Part shown: positions 1 to 9,700 of the stretch, one piece after another | Layout: each line of letters starts with the position of its first letter | Position numbering within the stretch: the stretch's first letter is position 1 | Assembly: GCA_019359675.1 (NCBI GenBank) | Contig: JAHHGX010000088.1 | Span: forward strand, 1-64,000 | DNA length: 64,000 nucleotides | From: Calothrix sp. FI2-JRJ7 | GTDB lineage: Bacteria > Cyanobacteriota > Cyanobacteriia > Cyanobacteriales > Nostocaceae | Direction of reading: 5' to 3' | Position numbers and translations under genes: made by a program | Notes under the pieces: model-generated | What the model was told of the DNA's origin: nothing | Seen by the model: the letters and a program-made list of their open reading frames with translations, nothing else | The model's database searches: none

Positions 1-89
1 CTGATACCATCCCGAACTCAGTTGTGAAACGCCGCAGCGGCTACGATAGTTGGAGAGTTGTCTCCTGCAACAATTGCTCAGTGCCAGGG
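1..89 (+). rRNA. rrf: 5S ribosomal RNA, 3' part (5' end outside window)
   Basis: The first bases match the conserved 5S core (CCATCCCGAACTCAGTTGTG, then the AAACGCCGCAGCGGC and ACGATAGT segments). The stretch ends in GTGCCAGG, the 3' strand of the terminal 5S stem. The 5' third lies before the window. It is followed directly by a strong terminator, as expected for the last gene of an rRNA operon. Confidence 0.93.
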
Positions 90-102
90 CAATTATACAA
101 CC

Positions 103-142
103 AAAAGCCTTCTCTTCCATATTAGAGAAGGCTTTTGTTTTT
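103..142 (+). terminator. Rho-independent terminator of the rRNA operon
   Basis: A perfect 13-bp stem (AAAAGCCTTCTCT at 103-115 against AGAGAAGGCTTTT at 124-136) with an 8-base loop is followed by GTTTTT. It begins 13 bases after the 5S 3' end. Confidence 0.93.
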
Positions 143-240
143 GGAAAAGAATTCTTCGGGCACTTTCCTTACCTTAGTTACAACTTTTGGCATAGTTGGA
201 TTTGCTCTAATTTCTAATATTTTTGTTACACTACTAAATG

Positions 241-423
241 TTATTCATCTTCATCTCCTGGCGGTCGTTCGCTGTCACTTTGTTGGGCATTCCACCCCAA
301 AACAATATGCTCTAGCATTTCAGCCTGCGTACAGTTATTTACAACTGCATATTGCTTAATTAGGTCTTTTACTTTAGGGCTAATGTCGCGTATATCTAGT
401 GAATCATTTCTTGCCGTTTCCAT
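241..423 (-). CDS. Small hypothetical protein, ribbon-helix-helix-like
   Basis: This 60-residue reading frame encodes a charged protein. Residues 10-42 (SPKVKDLIKQYAV.NNCTQAEMLEHIV) have the spacing of a ribbon-helix-helix DNA-binding core, as in CopG-like repressors and antitoxins: a short strand, then two helices. The tail is acidic and Pro-rich (SERPPGDEDE). No toxin-like partner is adjacent and no clear ribosome-binding site is seen, so it may be an orphan regulator. Family assignment is inference from the pattern only. Confidence 0.45.
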   Translation of the reverse strand: METARNDSLDIRDISPKVKDLIKQYAVVNNCTQAEMLEHIVLGWNAQQSDSERPPGDEDE

Positions 424-510
424 TAGTTGCTAATACATACAACGTATATTTCACAAGTTAATTATATAACTATTATTACAAGGCAAAGGCATCTAAATTT
501 ACAAAAATTA

Positions 511-771
511 GCCTTAACACGCAGACAATTTGGTCAGTTGGCTCTGGCAAGCACCACAACTGCGGCTGTGGGGCTTGTTATCAGCAAAACCCTTGCACAA
601 GAGTCCAGCACTGGCACAGTTATCTTGGGTATAAGAAGTAGTCTTAGCGATAACGACACTGATACCAACCTGGACTCGAATACCACCGACCTAGCAGACG
701 GAAGCCAAATTACAGACCAATCCACTCTAGAGCCAATCGTCGTGGACTCTTTGAATGTCAACACTAATTGA
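511..771 (+). pseudogene. 5' fragment of a Tat-exported protein gene (duplicate of the gene at 19689)
   Basis: From about 511 to 770 the sequence closely matches the first ~90 codons of the intact gene at 19689-20588: the twin-arginine signal LTRRQFGQLA, then VGLVISKTLAQES, the Asp-rich DNDTDTNLDSNTTD segment and QITD.STL.PIVV.SLNV. The match stops sharply at about 770, where a TGA ends the frame and the remains of a TPR-CHAT gene begin on the other strand. The original ATG is lost; an upstream TTG at 427 keeps the frame open. No protein function is expected. Confidence 0.85.
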
Positions 772-2138
772 TTTTGGTTAACTAGAACTGATTGTAGGTT
801 ACTGTAAGGTGCATTTTGAGTTTCAAAAATGGAGATTTTGAAGCTATCGTTGCTGCCAAGTCTAGCTCGCAGTGACTCCCAAATTTCAATTGCTTCCCGC
901 AGGGTTCTGGCTGCCTCGGTTAAATTACCTGATTGGGCGCCAACAGCTGCCGCATTAATTTTCGCAATGCCTTCTTCCCGGCGATTGCTACGCGAGGAGG
1001 CATACTGAAAATACTGCTGATAAGCCTCTAGAGCTTTCTTGTTATTGCCCATCTGAAAGTATACAAGTCCTTGATTACCGCGAATGCGATACAAAATATC
1101 GGTATCTCGTAACTTATTCCAAGTAATTTTCCAGGCTTCCTCATAGAGTGAGAGCGCTTTATTATAATCTCCCTGTAAATAAGCAACCCCTCCTAAATTT
1201 GTCAAGGCTAAAGTTTCTGAGCGCAAGTCTTTAAATTCGCGCGCGACCGCTAGACGTTGTTGCTGATAATTGGCAGCTTGAGTATAGTCACCTTGGGTTT
1301 GATAAATAACCCCCAAGTTTCCCAAAGCCAAGCTTATAAGTGAACGTTCCTTAATTTTCTGAGCAAGGGTTAAAGCTTGAGAGTAATGGTCAATTGCTTT
1401 CTTTGAATCTCCCAATGCTTGATAAACAATGCCCAAATCGTTTAAAGCTTTTGCTTCTCCTGCTTGGTCTTTAATTTTTTGAGATAAAGCTAGGCGCTTT
1501 TGGTGAAATGTAATTGCCTGCACATACAAATCCGCTCCATAATAAGCATTCCCTAAATTTCCTAATGCTTGAGACTGTGGTGTATTACTATTTTTAGTAA
1601 GAGATTGAATTAACTTCCAAAAGCCATTTAAATAAGCTATCGCCTCCGCGTAGTAATTCCCTTTTTGAACATGTGCTAGTCCTAAATTTCCTAGAAGCAT
1701 TACTTCTAATTCTGATTCGGAGTTTTGTTTAACAATTTCTAATCCCTGTTTATAGTAATCAATCGCGCGGTCATATTCGCCTTGAAAATGACGGGATAAT
1801 CCTAATGCTGATAAGGTTTTGGCGATTTTGCGAGGTTCTTTACTCGCGCGTGCTATATCTAAATCAGATTCAGAGATAGATTCGTTTTGCAAACCATCAA
1901 GCGAAAAGTAAGCAATTCCAGTATTGCTAATTCGTTGTCCCTCCCATTGTAGGTTCTGAAAAGGTTGATAAAGGGTAAGTACTTGAGCTTGTTGAGTAGT
2001 TTGTGCTGGCTTGGTTTGCACTAGTGTTGCTTTACCCAAAGATTTTGCCAAAGATTGTGTAGTTAGAACTGGTTGCCATGCAAGTGTTGATATCAAGCCA
2101 AGGGTGAAACAAAGAGTAATAATTTTTTTAGTAAACAT
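534..2138 (-). pseudogene. TPR protein truncated before its CHAT domain
   Basis: The frame starts with a signal peptide (residues 1-32, ending near SLAKS) and runs through about seven TPR units of the 40-residue type (for example GNLGVIYQTQGDYTQAANYQQQRLAVA). It continues to the segment that normally precedes a CHAT protease domain (YSNLQSVLVNQNQ). At about 772 family resemblance stops, and the last ~78 codons are just the antisense of the Tat-gene fragment at 511-771. The caspase-like His/Cys domain expected of cyanobacterial TPR-CHAT proteins is absent. It may still make a TPR protein with a junk tail. The start faces the PEP-CTERM gene across a 72-bp divergent spacer. Confidence 0.8.
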
Positions 2139-2210
2139 AATATCAAATAAGAAACTAGGGATTAGAATAACAGTACATCTTATGCTATTTTTTTATCCTT
2201 GCCCCTTTCT

Positions 2211-2789
2211 ATGATTCAAGTTCGACCGCGTGAAGTCAGCATCGCCCTGATCAGTTTCGTAATAGGAAGCCTCTTTCATGCTACTCCCGTTCTGGGAGCT
2301 ATTCTAACTAGACAAGAATTTTCGGGCAATTTTACCTTAGTCAATGTTAGCCCTCTATTAGAGAAAATTTTGCCAGACAAAAGCGAATATTCAGGATTTG
2401 TGATTTACTCAGAGGACGGAACTCTAAGTGATTGGGAGGTACACGTCAATAAGCTAAACCTGAATTTGAACCCAGACTCTACTTTAGACGTTAATTTAAC
2501 CCCAAACGTCAATGTCGAGCTTTCTTCTGGGTCGAATTGGAATTTAGTGATTGATTTTGGCATCGCTTTTGATGCCCCTAGATATAGCTTAAAAAGAACT
2601 TCAGGCTCCTCCATAACCTTAACGGGTGAATCGGGACTGACTGGAGGATACATTTATACAGATGCTGCCGCCAATATTACCTTGAGTTCTTCTAATACAT
2701 CGGTTCCGGAACCTACTTCTTTACTAGGTTTACTGTTTGGAGTCGGTGGGATTGCTGTTTCTAGAAAAGTTAGTAAGATTAAAGCCTAA
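2211..2789 (+). CDS. PEP-CTERM exported protein
   Basis: The protein has an N-terminal signal peptide (hydrophobic SIALISFVIGSLFHATPVLGA). A beta-rich Asn/Leu-rich middle follows, and then a C-terminal PEP-CTERM sorting tag (VPEPTSLLGLLFGVGG followed by basic SRKVSK). In this family the tag is recognised by an exosortase and the protein goes to the cell surface or matrix. I chose the ATG at 2211 over an upstream TTG at 2199 because it gives a cleaner basic start (MIQVRPR). No catalytic motif is visible; the role is unknown. No exosortase gene lies in the window. Confidence 0.85.
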   Translation: MIQVRPREVSIALISFVIGSLFHATPVLGAILTRQEFSGNFTLVNVSPLLEKILPDKSEYSGFVIYSEDGTLSDWEVHVNKLNLNLNPDSTLDVNLTPNVNVELSSGSNWNLVIDFGIAFDAPRYSLKRTSGSSITLTGESGLTGGYIYTDAAANITLSSSNTSVPEPTSLLGLLFGVGGIAVSRKVSKIKA

Positions 2790-3216
2790 ACTTACCTAAA
2801 AGGTGCGTAAATTTTCCTTAATTATTCGTAACAAGCCAAGCGCTTTTTACTAACACTTGGTATAGCGAGGGGAGCGCGTGGTTAATAATATACCGTACAA
2901 CTATTACTATCTCCTGGCAATTGATACTAGGTACTTATGCTGGCTCCGGGTTTTAGAGGCAGCTGCTGATAGATTAGTTTGTATAAAAATGACTTATTCT
3001 TTTTACGTAACCCGACGAAAAAACATTCAAGCTAAAAGCCTTGATATGCCTTAATTTGAAATAGATAATTTAGCGTATCTTCATTAGCGAATTAAATGAT
3101 TGTACTTATAGTTTATCAAGCCTTAACTTTCTATCAATTTTATACTAAGCAAGATTCTCGATGCCATTTTGGCAATCTATAGCTTTAATAAAGAAAGTAG
3201 TATCTTGTAAAAAAAA
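2790..3216. other. Intergenic region upstream of the acyltransferase-RTX operon
   Basis: This 427-bp AT-rich stretch holds no supported gene. It includes an imperfect inverted repeat, GGTATA...TATACC, around 2861-2893, which could act as a weak terminator for the PEP-CTERM gene. The promoter of the operon starting at 3217 should lie in 3000-3200, but no box is clear enough to call. Confidence 0.5.
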
Positions 3217-3720
3217 ATGCAGCTACTTTCAGAACCAGAAATGCCAAATACAACAAAATCCCACATTCTCACCCCAGATAAACAACAAACCAATAGAATA
3301 AAGTCATTTTCTGTTCAACAACGCTTAAACATGATTGGTTCGATAACTCATTTAATGATGAGTTCTCCACTGCACAGAAAATACAATGTCGCGGATATTG
3401 CAGAGCGATTTGTTCCAGCTTTAATTCACAATCAATTTCGCTATTACGAAATTAACGGTAGTCCAATTGGATTTGTTAATTGGGCATGGTTAAGTGATGA
3501 AGCCGAGCAAAAATTCATGACAGGAAAATATGTTTTAAATCTTGATGAGTGGCTTGGTGGAAACAACTTATGGTTTCCCGAATTTATTGCCCCATTCGGC
3601 CACGCGCGTTTGATTGTCAAAGACTTACGTACAAATATTTTACCCAAAGGAACACTAGCAAAGTCCTTAAAAATTCGTCCGGACGGCAGCTTACGTTCTA
3701 TTTCTTATTGGACAGTATAA
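3217..3720 (+). CDS. RTX-toxin-activating lysine acyltransferase (HlyC/CyaC family)
   Basis: HlyC-type enzymes move a fatty acyl chain from acyl-ACP to internal lysines of RTX proteins in the cytoplasm before secretion. The family signature is visible over residues 35-135: MMSSPLHRKY (catalytic His at residue 53, aligned with His23 of HlyC), FVPAL...QFRYYEINGSPIGFVNWAWLSDEAE, and WFPEFIAPFGHARLIV. The acidic partner (Asp92 in HlyC) aligns with Glu122, a conservative change. Length (167) is typical. The gene is followed after 67 bp by a giant RTX gene in the same direction, the standard C-A order of RTX operons, so that protein is the expected substrate. An internal ATG at 3241 is an alternative start. 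Confidence 0.88.
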   Translation: MQLLSEPEMPNTTKSHILTPDKQQTNRIKSFSVQQRLNMIGSITHLMMSSPLHRKYNVADIAERFVPALIHNQFRYYEINGSPIGFVNWAWLSDEAEQKFMTGKYVLNLDEWLGGNNLWFPEFIAPFGHARLIVKDLRTNILPKGTLAKSLKIRPDGSLRSISYWTV

Positions 3721-3787
3721 GTTGCCTACTAATCTTTTTCAAACATTTTGTTTTAATTCATTAACTTAATTAGTTGGGAGATTTGTC

Positions 3788-6700
3788 ATGGGAAAAGTAG
3801 TAAACAAAGTAGTAGATGTAGTAGAACATGTCAATAATGCCGTTAACCCCTTTTATAAAGATGGTGGTAGTGGTAACGATGATTTTGCAATCTACGGTGC
3901 TGGTGCAGCTTACGGAAATGATGGTAATGACACCCTTAAAGCCTATGCACTTTACGTTAAGCTTGATGGTGGCTCTGGTGATGATACTATCAAATCTTAC
4001 TCAGGTAGGTCTGACCTTTACGGTGGTTCTGGTAACGACAATATCGAAGCTTGGGGAGTATCTAATTATATAAATGGGGGTTCTGGCAATGACACCATTA
4101 AAGCCTATGCGGCTTCCAATCAAATTTATGCAGGTGAGGGCTACGATAAAATTTATGCCTATGGTGGTTACAACAAAATAGACGCTAATGACGACGGACT
4201 TGCTGACTATATCTACGCAGAAGGCGCCTACAACGATATAGATGCGGGTAGTGGAAATGACACTATTACTGTCTATGGTGGCTACAACGACATAGATGCT
4301 GGAGACGGCAATGACACTATTACTGCCTATGGTGGCTATAACAAAATTTATGCTCGTTCTGGTTCTGACACAATTAAAGCTTACGGTGGTGGCAACGTAA
4401 TTGATGGTGATGATGATGGCAATGGTGATAATATCTACGCAGAAGGTGGCGCCAATATTATTGATGCAGGTTCTGGCAATGACACCATCACAGCTAAAGG
4501 TGGCTACAACGATATTGATGCTGGAAACGGGAATGATACCATCACTGCTGAAGGTGGCTATAACAAAATTTATGCTCGTTCTGGTTCTGACACAATTAAA
4601 GCCTATGGTGCTGGTAACACAATTGATGCCAATGATGATGGACTTGCTGACAATATCTACGTGGAAGGCGCCTACAACGATATAGATGCGGGTAGTGGAA
4701 ATGACACTATTACAGCTAAAGGTGGTTACAACGATATTGATGCAGGAAACGGTAACGACACCATTACTGCGGAAGGTGGTTATAACAAAATTTATGCTCG
4801 TTCTGGTTCTGACACAATTAAAGCTTACGGTGGTGGTAACATAATTGATGCAAATGATGATGGCAATGGTGATAATATCTACGCAGAAGGTGGCGCCAAT
4901 ATCATCGATGCAGGTAGTGGTAATGACACTATTACTGCCAAAGGTGGCTACAACGATATAGATGCTGGAAACGGTGATGATACCATCATTGCTGAAGGTG
5001 GCGCCAATACTATTGATGCGGGTTCTGGTAATGACATAATCACAGCTAAAGGCGGGTATAACAAAATTTATGTCCGTTCTGGTTCTGACACAATAAAAGC
5101 TTACGGTGCTAGTAATGTAATTGATGCCAATGACGACGGACTTGCTGACAATATCTACGTTGAAGGCGCCTACAACGATATTGATGCTGGTTCTGGTAAT
5201 GACACGATCACAGCTAAAGGTGGTTATAACGACATTGATGCTGGAGACGGCAATGATACCATCACTGCTGAAGGTGGTTATAACAAGATTTATGGTAGTT
5301 CAGGAGATAACCGCATCACTGCTTATGGTGGGTACAACAAAATTTACACAAATGGCGACAGTAATTCTAATGTTATCAAAGCTTATGGTGGCGGTAATTA
5401 TATTCAAGGCAGTTCCAGCAAAACCTTTTCAGAAAATGTACTAACTGGATTTAAAACTGAGTACATAAATATTGGTTTGATACGCATTCCTATAGTAACT
5501 CCTGTGTATACTACAGTACAGAGAGTATACAATGGTAACGATGATATTTATGCTGAAGGTGGCACCAATATTATTGATGCGGGTAGTGGTAATGATACCA
5601 TCAATGCTAAAGGTGGCTACAACAATGTAGATGCTGGAGACGGTAATGACACCATTACTGCTGAAGCTGGCTATAACAAAATTTATGCTCGTTCTGGTTC
5701 TGACACAATTAAAGCTTACGGTGCTGGTAATGTAATTGATGCCAACGACGATGGACTTGCTGACAATATTTACGTTGAAGGTGCCTACAACGATATTGAT
5801 GCGGGTTCTGGCAATGACACCATCACTGCTAAAGGTGGTTACAACGATATAGATGCTGGTTCTGGTAATGATACCATCACTGCTGAAGGTGGCTATAACA
5901 AAATTTATGCTCGTTCTGGTTCTGACACAATTAAAGCTTACGGTGGTGGTAACGTAATTGATGCCAATGATGATGGTAATGCTGACAGTATCTACGCAGA
6001 AGGTGGCGCCAATATCATTGATGCAGGTAGTGGTAATGACACCATTACTGCCAAAGGTGGCTACAACGATATAGATGCTGGAAACGGTGATGATACCATC
6101 ACTGCTGAAGGTGGCTACAACGATATTGATGCGGGTTCAGGTAATGACACAATCACAGCTAAAGGTGGCTATAACAAAATTTATGCCCGTTCTGGTTCTG
6201 ACACAATTAAAGCCTACGGTGCTGGTAATGTAATTGATGCCAATGACGACGGACTTGCTGACAATATCTACGTAGAAGGCGCCTACAACGATATTGATGC
6301 TGGTTGGGGTAATGACATTATCACTGCTAAAGGTGGTTATAACGACATCGATGCTGGAAACGGCAATGACACTATCACTGCTGAAGGTGGCTATAACAAA
6401 ATTTACGCCCGTTCTGGTTCCGATACGATAAAAGCCTATGGTGCTGGTAATGTAATTGATGCTAATGATGATGGCAACGCTGACAATATCTACGTAGAAG
6501 GCGCCTACAACGATATTGATGCGGGTAGTGGTAATGACATTATCACTGCTAAAGGTGGTTATAACGACATCGATGCTGGAAACGGTAATGACACTATCAC
6601 TGCTGAAGGTGGCTATAACAAAATTTACGCCCGTTCTGGTTCCGATATTATAAAAGCTTACGGTGGTGGCAACGTAATTGATGCTGATGATGATGGCAAT

Positions 6701-9700
6701 GCTGACAATATCTATGCTGAAGGTGGCGCCAATATCATTGATGCTGGTTCTGGTAATGATACCATCACTGCTAAAGGTGGTTACAACGATATAGATGCTG
6801 GTTCTGGTAATGATACCATCACTGCTGAAGGTGGCTATAACAAAATTTATGCTCGTTCCGGTTCGGACACAATAAAAGCTTACGGTGGTGGTAACGAAAT
6901 TGATGCCAACGATGATGGTAACGCTGATAATATCTACGCAGAAGGTGGCGCCAATGTCATTGATACTGGTTCTGGTAGCGATAATATCGAAGCTTACGGT
7001 GCTGCCAATGTCATCAACGCTAGCAATGGCAACAATAAAATCATCGCAGGTGGTGGTGCCAACGTAATCAATACTGGTTCTGGTGACGACGACATACAAG
7101 CTTATGGTGGCGCCAATGTCATTAATGCTGGTAATGGAAACAATGAAATCATTGCTGGTGGTATTGCGAATGTAGTTACTACAGGTTCTGGGACTGACAA
7201 TATCATTGCTGCTGGTGGTACTAACGTAATTCAATCCGGCTCAGGAAATGATGAGATTGTTGTTGGTGGTGGACTAAATGTTGTTCTCTCCGGTTCAGGA
7301 AACGACAAAGTTATAGCTAGTGGTGGCGCCAACGTTGTTTACGATTCTGACGGTAACAACGAAATATATGGACTTGCTGCTGGCAACGTATTTGTCAAAA
7401 CTGGTAGTGGTACTGATACTATGGCTGCTATTGGTGGAGCAAACGTTTTTGCCAAGATTGGTAGCGGTAACACCAATATGTACGCTGGTGGCGCCTTCAA
7501 TATTCTCACCAAAGTTAGCGATAGCTATGACACAGATACCATGATTGCCGTTGGTAAAGGAAATTTACTAACCAAAGTAGGTCATGGTGCATCGACAATG
7601 ATTGGTGTTGGTTTATACAATATCTTGACCTCTTGGGGTGATAGTAAAGACCTCATTGTTGGTGTGGGTAAAGTCAATGCCATGATTGGTGGCGGCGCCG
7701 ATGATATCATGGTTGCCGCTGGTATGGGGAATATTGCTTTCGGTGATTCTTTGGGGATAGATTTGGGTAGTTTTGGTTCCAGTGAAACGAAGAATGCAGG
7801 TAAAGATGCTAGAACCGATGAAATTAATACTGGTGTAGATTGGGAAAATGCTGGTAATGTTGAAACAACTGGGCAAGTCACCGGAAATGACGTGATTGTC
7901 ACCCTTGGAAAATATAATGCTGCTGTAGGTGACGCAGGGGCAGATATTATTGTTGCTGGGGGACTTTACAACTTTGTTTACGGAGACAGTTTAAATCAAG
8001 GTTGGACTTTAGATTCGATTCAAATTCCTGGTGTTGACGATTTACTTCCCGATATTGATTGGAATTATCTCGCTAGTTTGATACCAGATATTGATTTTCA
8101 AGTTCCAGATATTGATTTTAACTTTGATAATTTGAATTTCAATATCCCAGAGATTAATTTAAGCCTTCTAGATTTCAATATTCCCTATATTGATTTAAGC
8201 TTCCCAATTTTGAATATCTCAGATATTGATTTAAGCCTTCTAGATTTCAATATTTCTGGTATTGATTTAAGCTTTCCAGAACTCAATATTTTAGATATTG
8301 ATTTGACGAATTTGTTTAGTATAAATCTTGGGGCTTTGGACTTACCTAGTCTTGGTTTTAGCTTGAATCAACTTCTTGATATTGATATTGACGTTGATAT
8401 CCCAGATTTAAGTTTTGATCTAGACTTTGACTTCAATCTTGCTGATTTTGACTTCTCTTTGGGTGAGTTTGGCTTCGGTTCTTTCTCTGTTCCTAATATC
8501 TCTTTACCAAGTTTCAGTTTACCTAGTTGGGAGACACCAAGCTTTAGTATACCAATAGTAGACTTGGATATTCCTAGCTTGGGTATTCCTGATTTCAGCA
8601 TACCAAGTCTTTCTCTACCAAGCTTTTCTCTGCCCGATTTCTCTAATTTTTCTTTTCCTGATGTATCCCTAACTGGGTTATCTTTACCCGATTTACCCAA
8701 TTTTGACTTGACATCTCGCTTCAGCTTTGATTTCTACAATAATAACGGTGATATTATTGTTACAGCAGGCCAACTCAACGTTGTTGGTGGCGGCTTGGGA
8801 GATGACATTATTATCAGTGCTGGTAAAAATAACGTCATGTTTGGCGGTGCTGGTAACGAATTAGTGTTTGGTGCTGGTCAAAATAATCTGGTGCTAGGAG
8901 ACGAAGGTAACGACCTGATCTTAAATGCAGGTAAATCAAACTATATTCTCAGTGGTAGTGATAACGATACTATCCTCGCTGCTGGACAAACCAACGTTAT
9001 ACTGGCTGGTAGCGGTGATGATATTGTGTTCTCTCTCGGTAAAAGCAACAATATCCTCGCTCAAAGTGGTGATGACATTGTTATCGGTTTAGGTGAAAGT
9101 AACCGAATAAGTGGTGGCGATGGTAATGATGTATTATTAGCGGGTGGTAAGTCGAATATCTTCCTCGGTGGCGCCGGCGATGACATTATTGTCGGTATCG
9201 GTCAAAACAATATTATATCTGGCGATCGCGGCAATGATTGGATTATTGCAGGAGGAAGTAACAACAAGTTCCTCGATTTCTTTGGTGATAATACCCTTAT
9301 TAGCATTGGTTCAAGTAATAGAATTTACACATTCGAGGGCAATGATGTTATCTTTGCTGGCGGTAAGCAAAATTCTGCCAGTACTGGTAACGGTGATGAC
9401 ATTATCTTTGCTGCCGGTCAGAAAAATTCTGTGAGTGCTGGTGATGGTGATGACATTATTGTTGCCGTTAGCCAAACTAACATTTTGAGTGGTGGTAATG
9501 GTAGCGACTTAATTTTCGCTGGCGGAAGCAAAAACATTATTTATGAAGAAGGTTACTTCAGCCATTTAAATTATGGCTCAATTGAACTTCCTAGCACCGA
9601 TGACTTTATCCCTGATATCCCCTCTGAAATAAATATTGAAAGCTTTTTCCCAGATGTTGATTGGAATAGCTTAACAAACATTGACCTTGGTTCTTTAGAG

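Noticed and set aside
4342-6960. Regularly spaced repeats resembling a CRISPR array
   Set aside because: The period is coding (multiples of three), there are no unique spacers, and no cas genes are present.
6137-7234. 365-residue open frame on the - strand
   Set aside because: It is the antisense of the RTX super-repeat; the repeat composition keeps the frame open. No start context and only Ile/Thr/Val-rich low complexity.
8368-8700. 110-residue - strand frame rich in Lys/Gly/Ser
   Set aside because: Antisense of the Pro/Ser/Asp-rich linker of the RTX gene; low complexity only.
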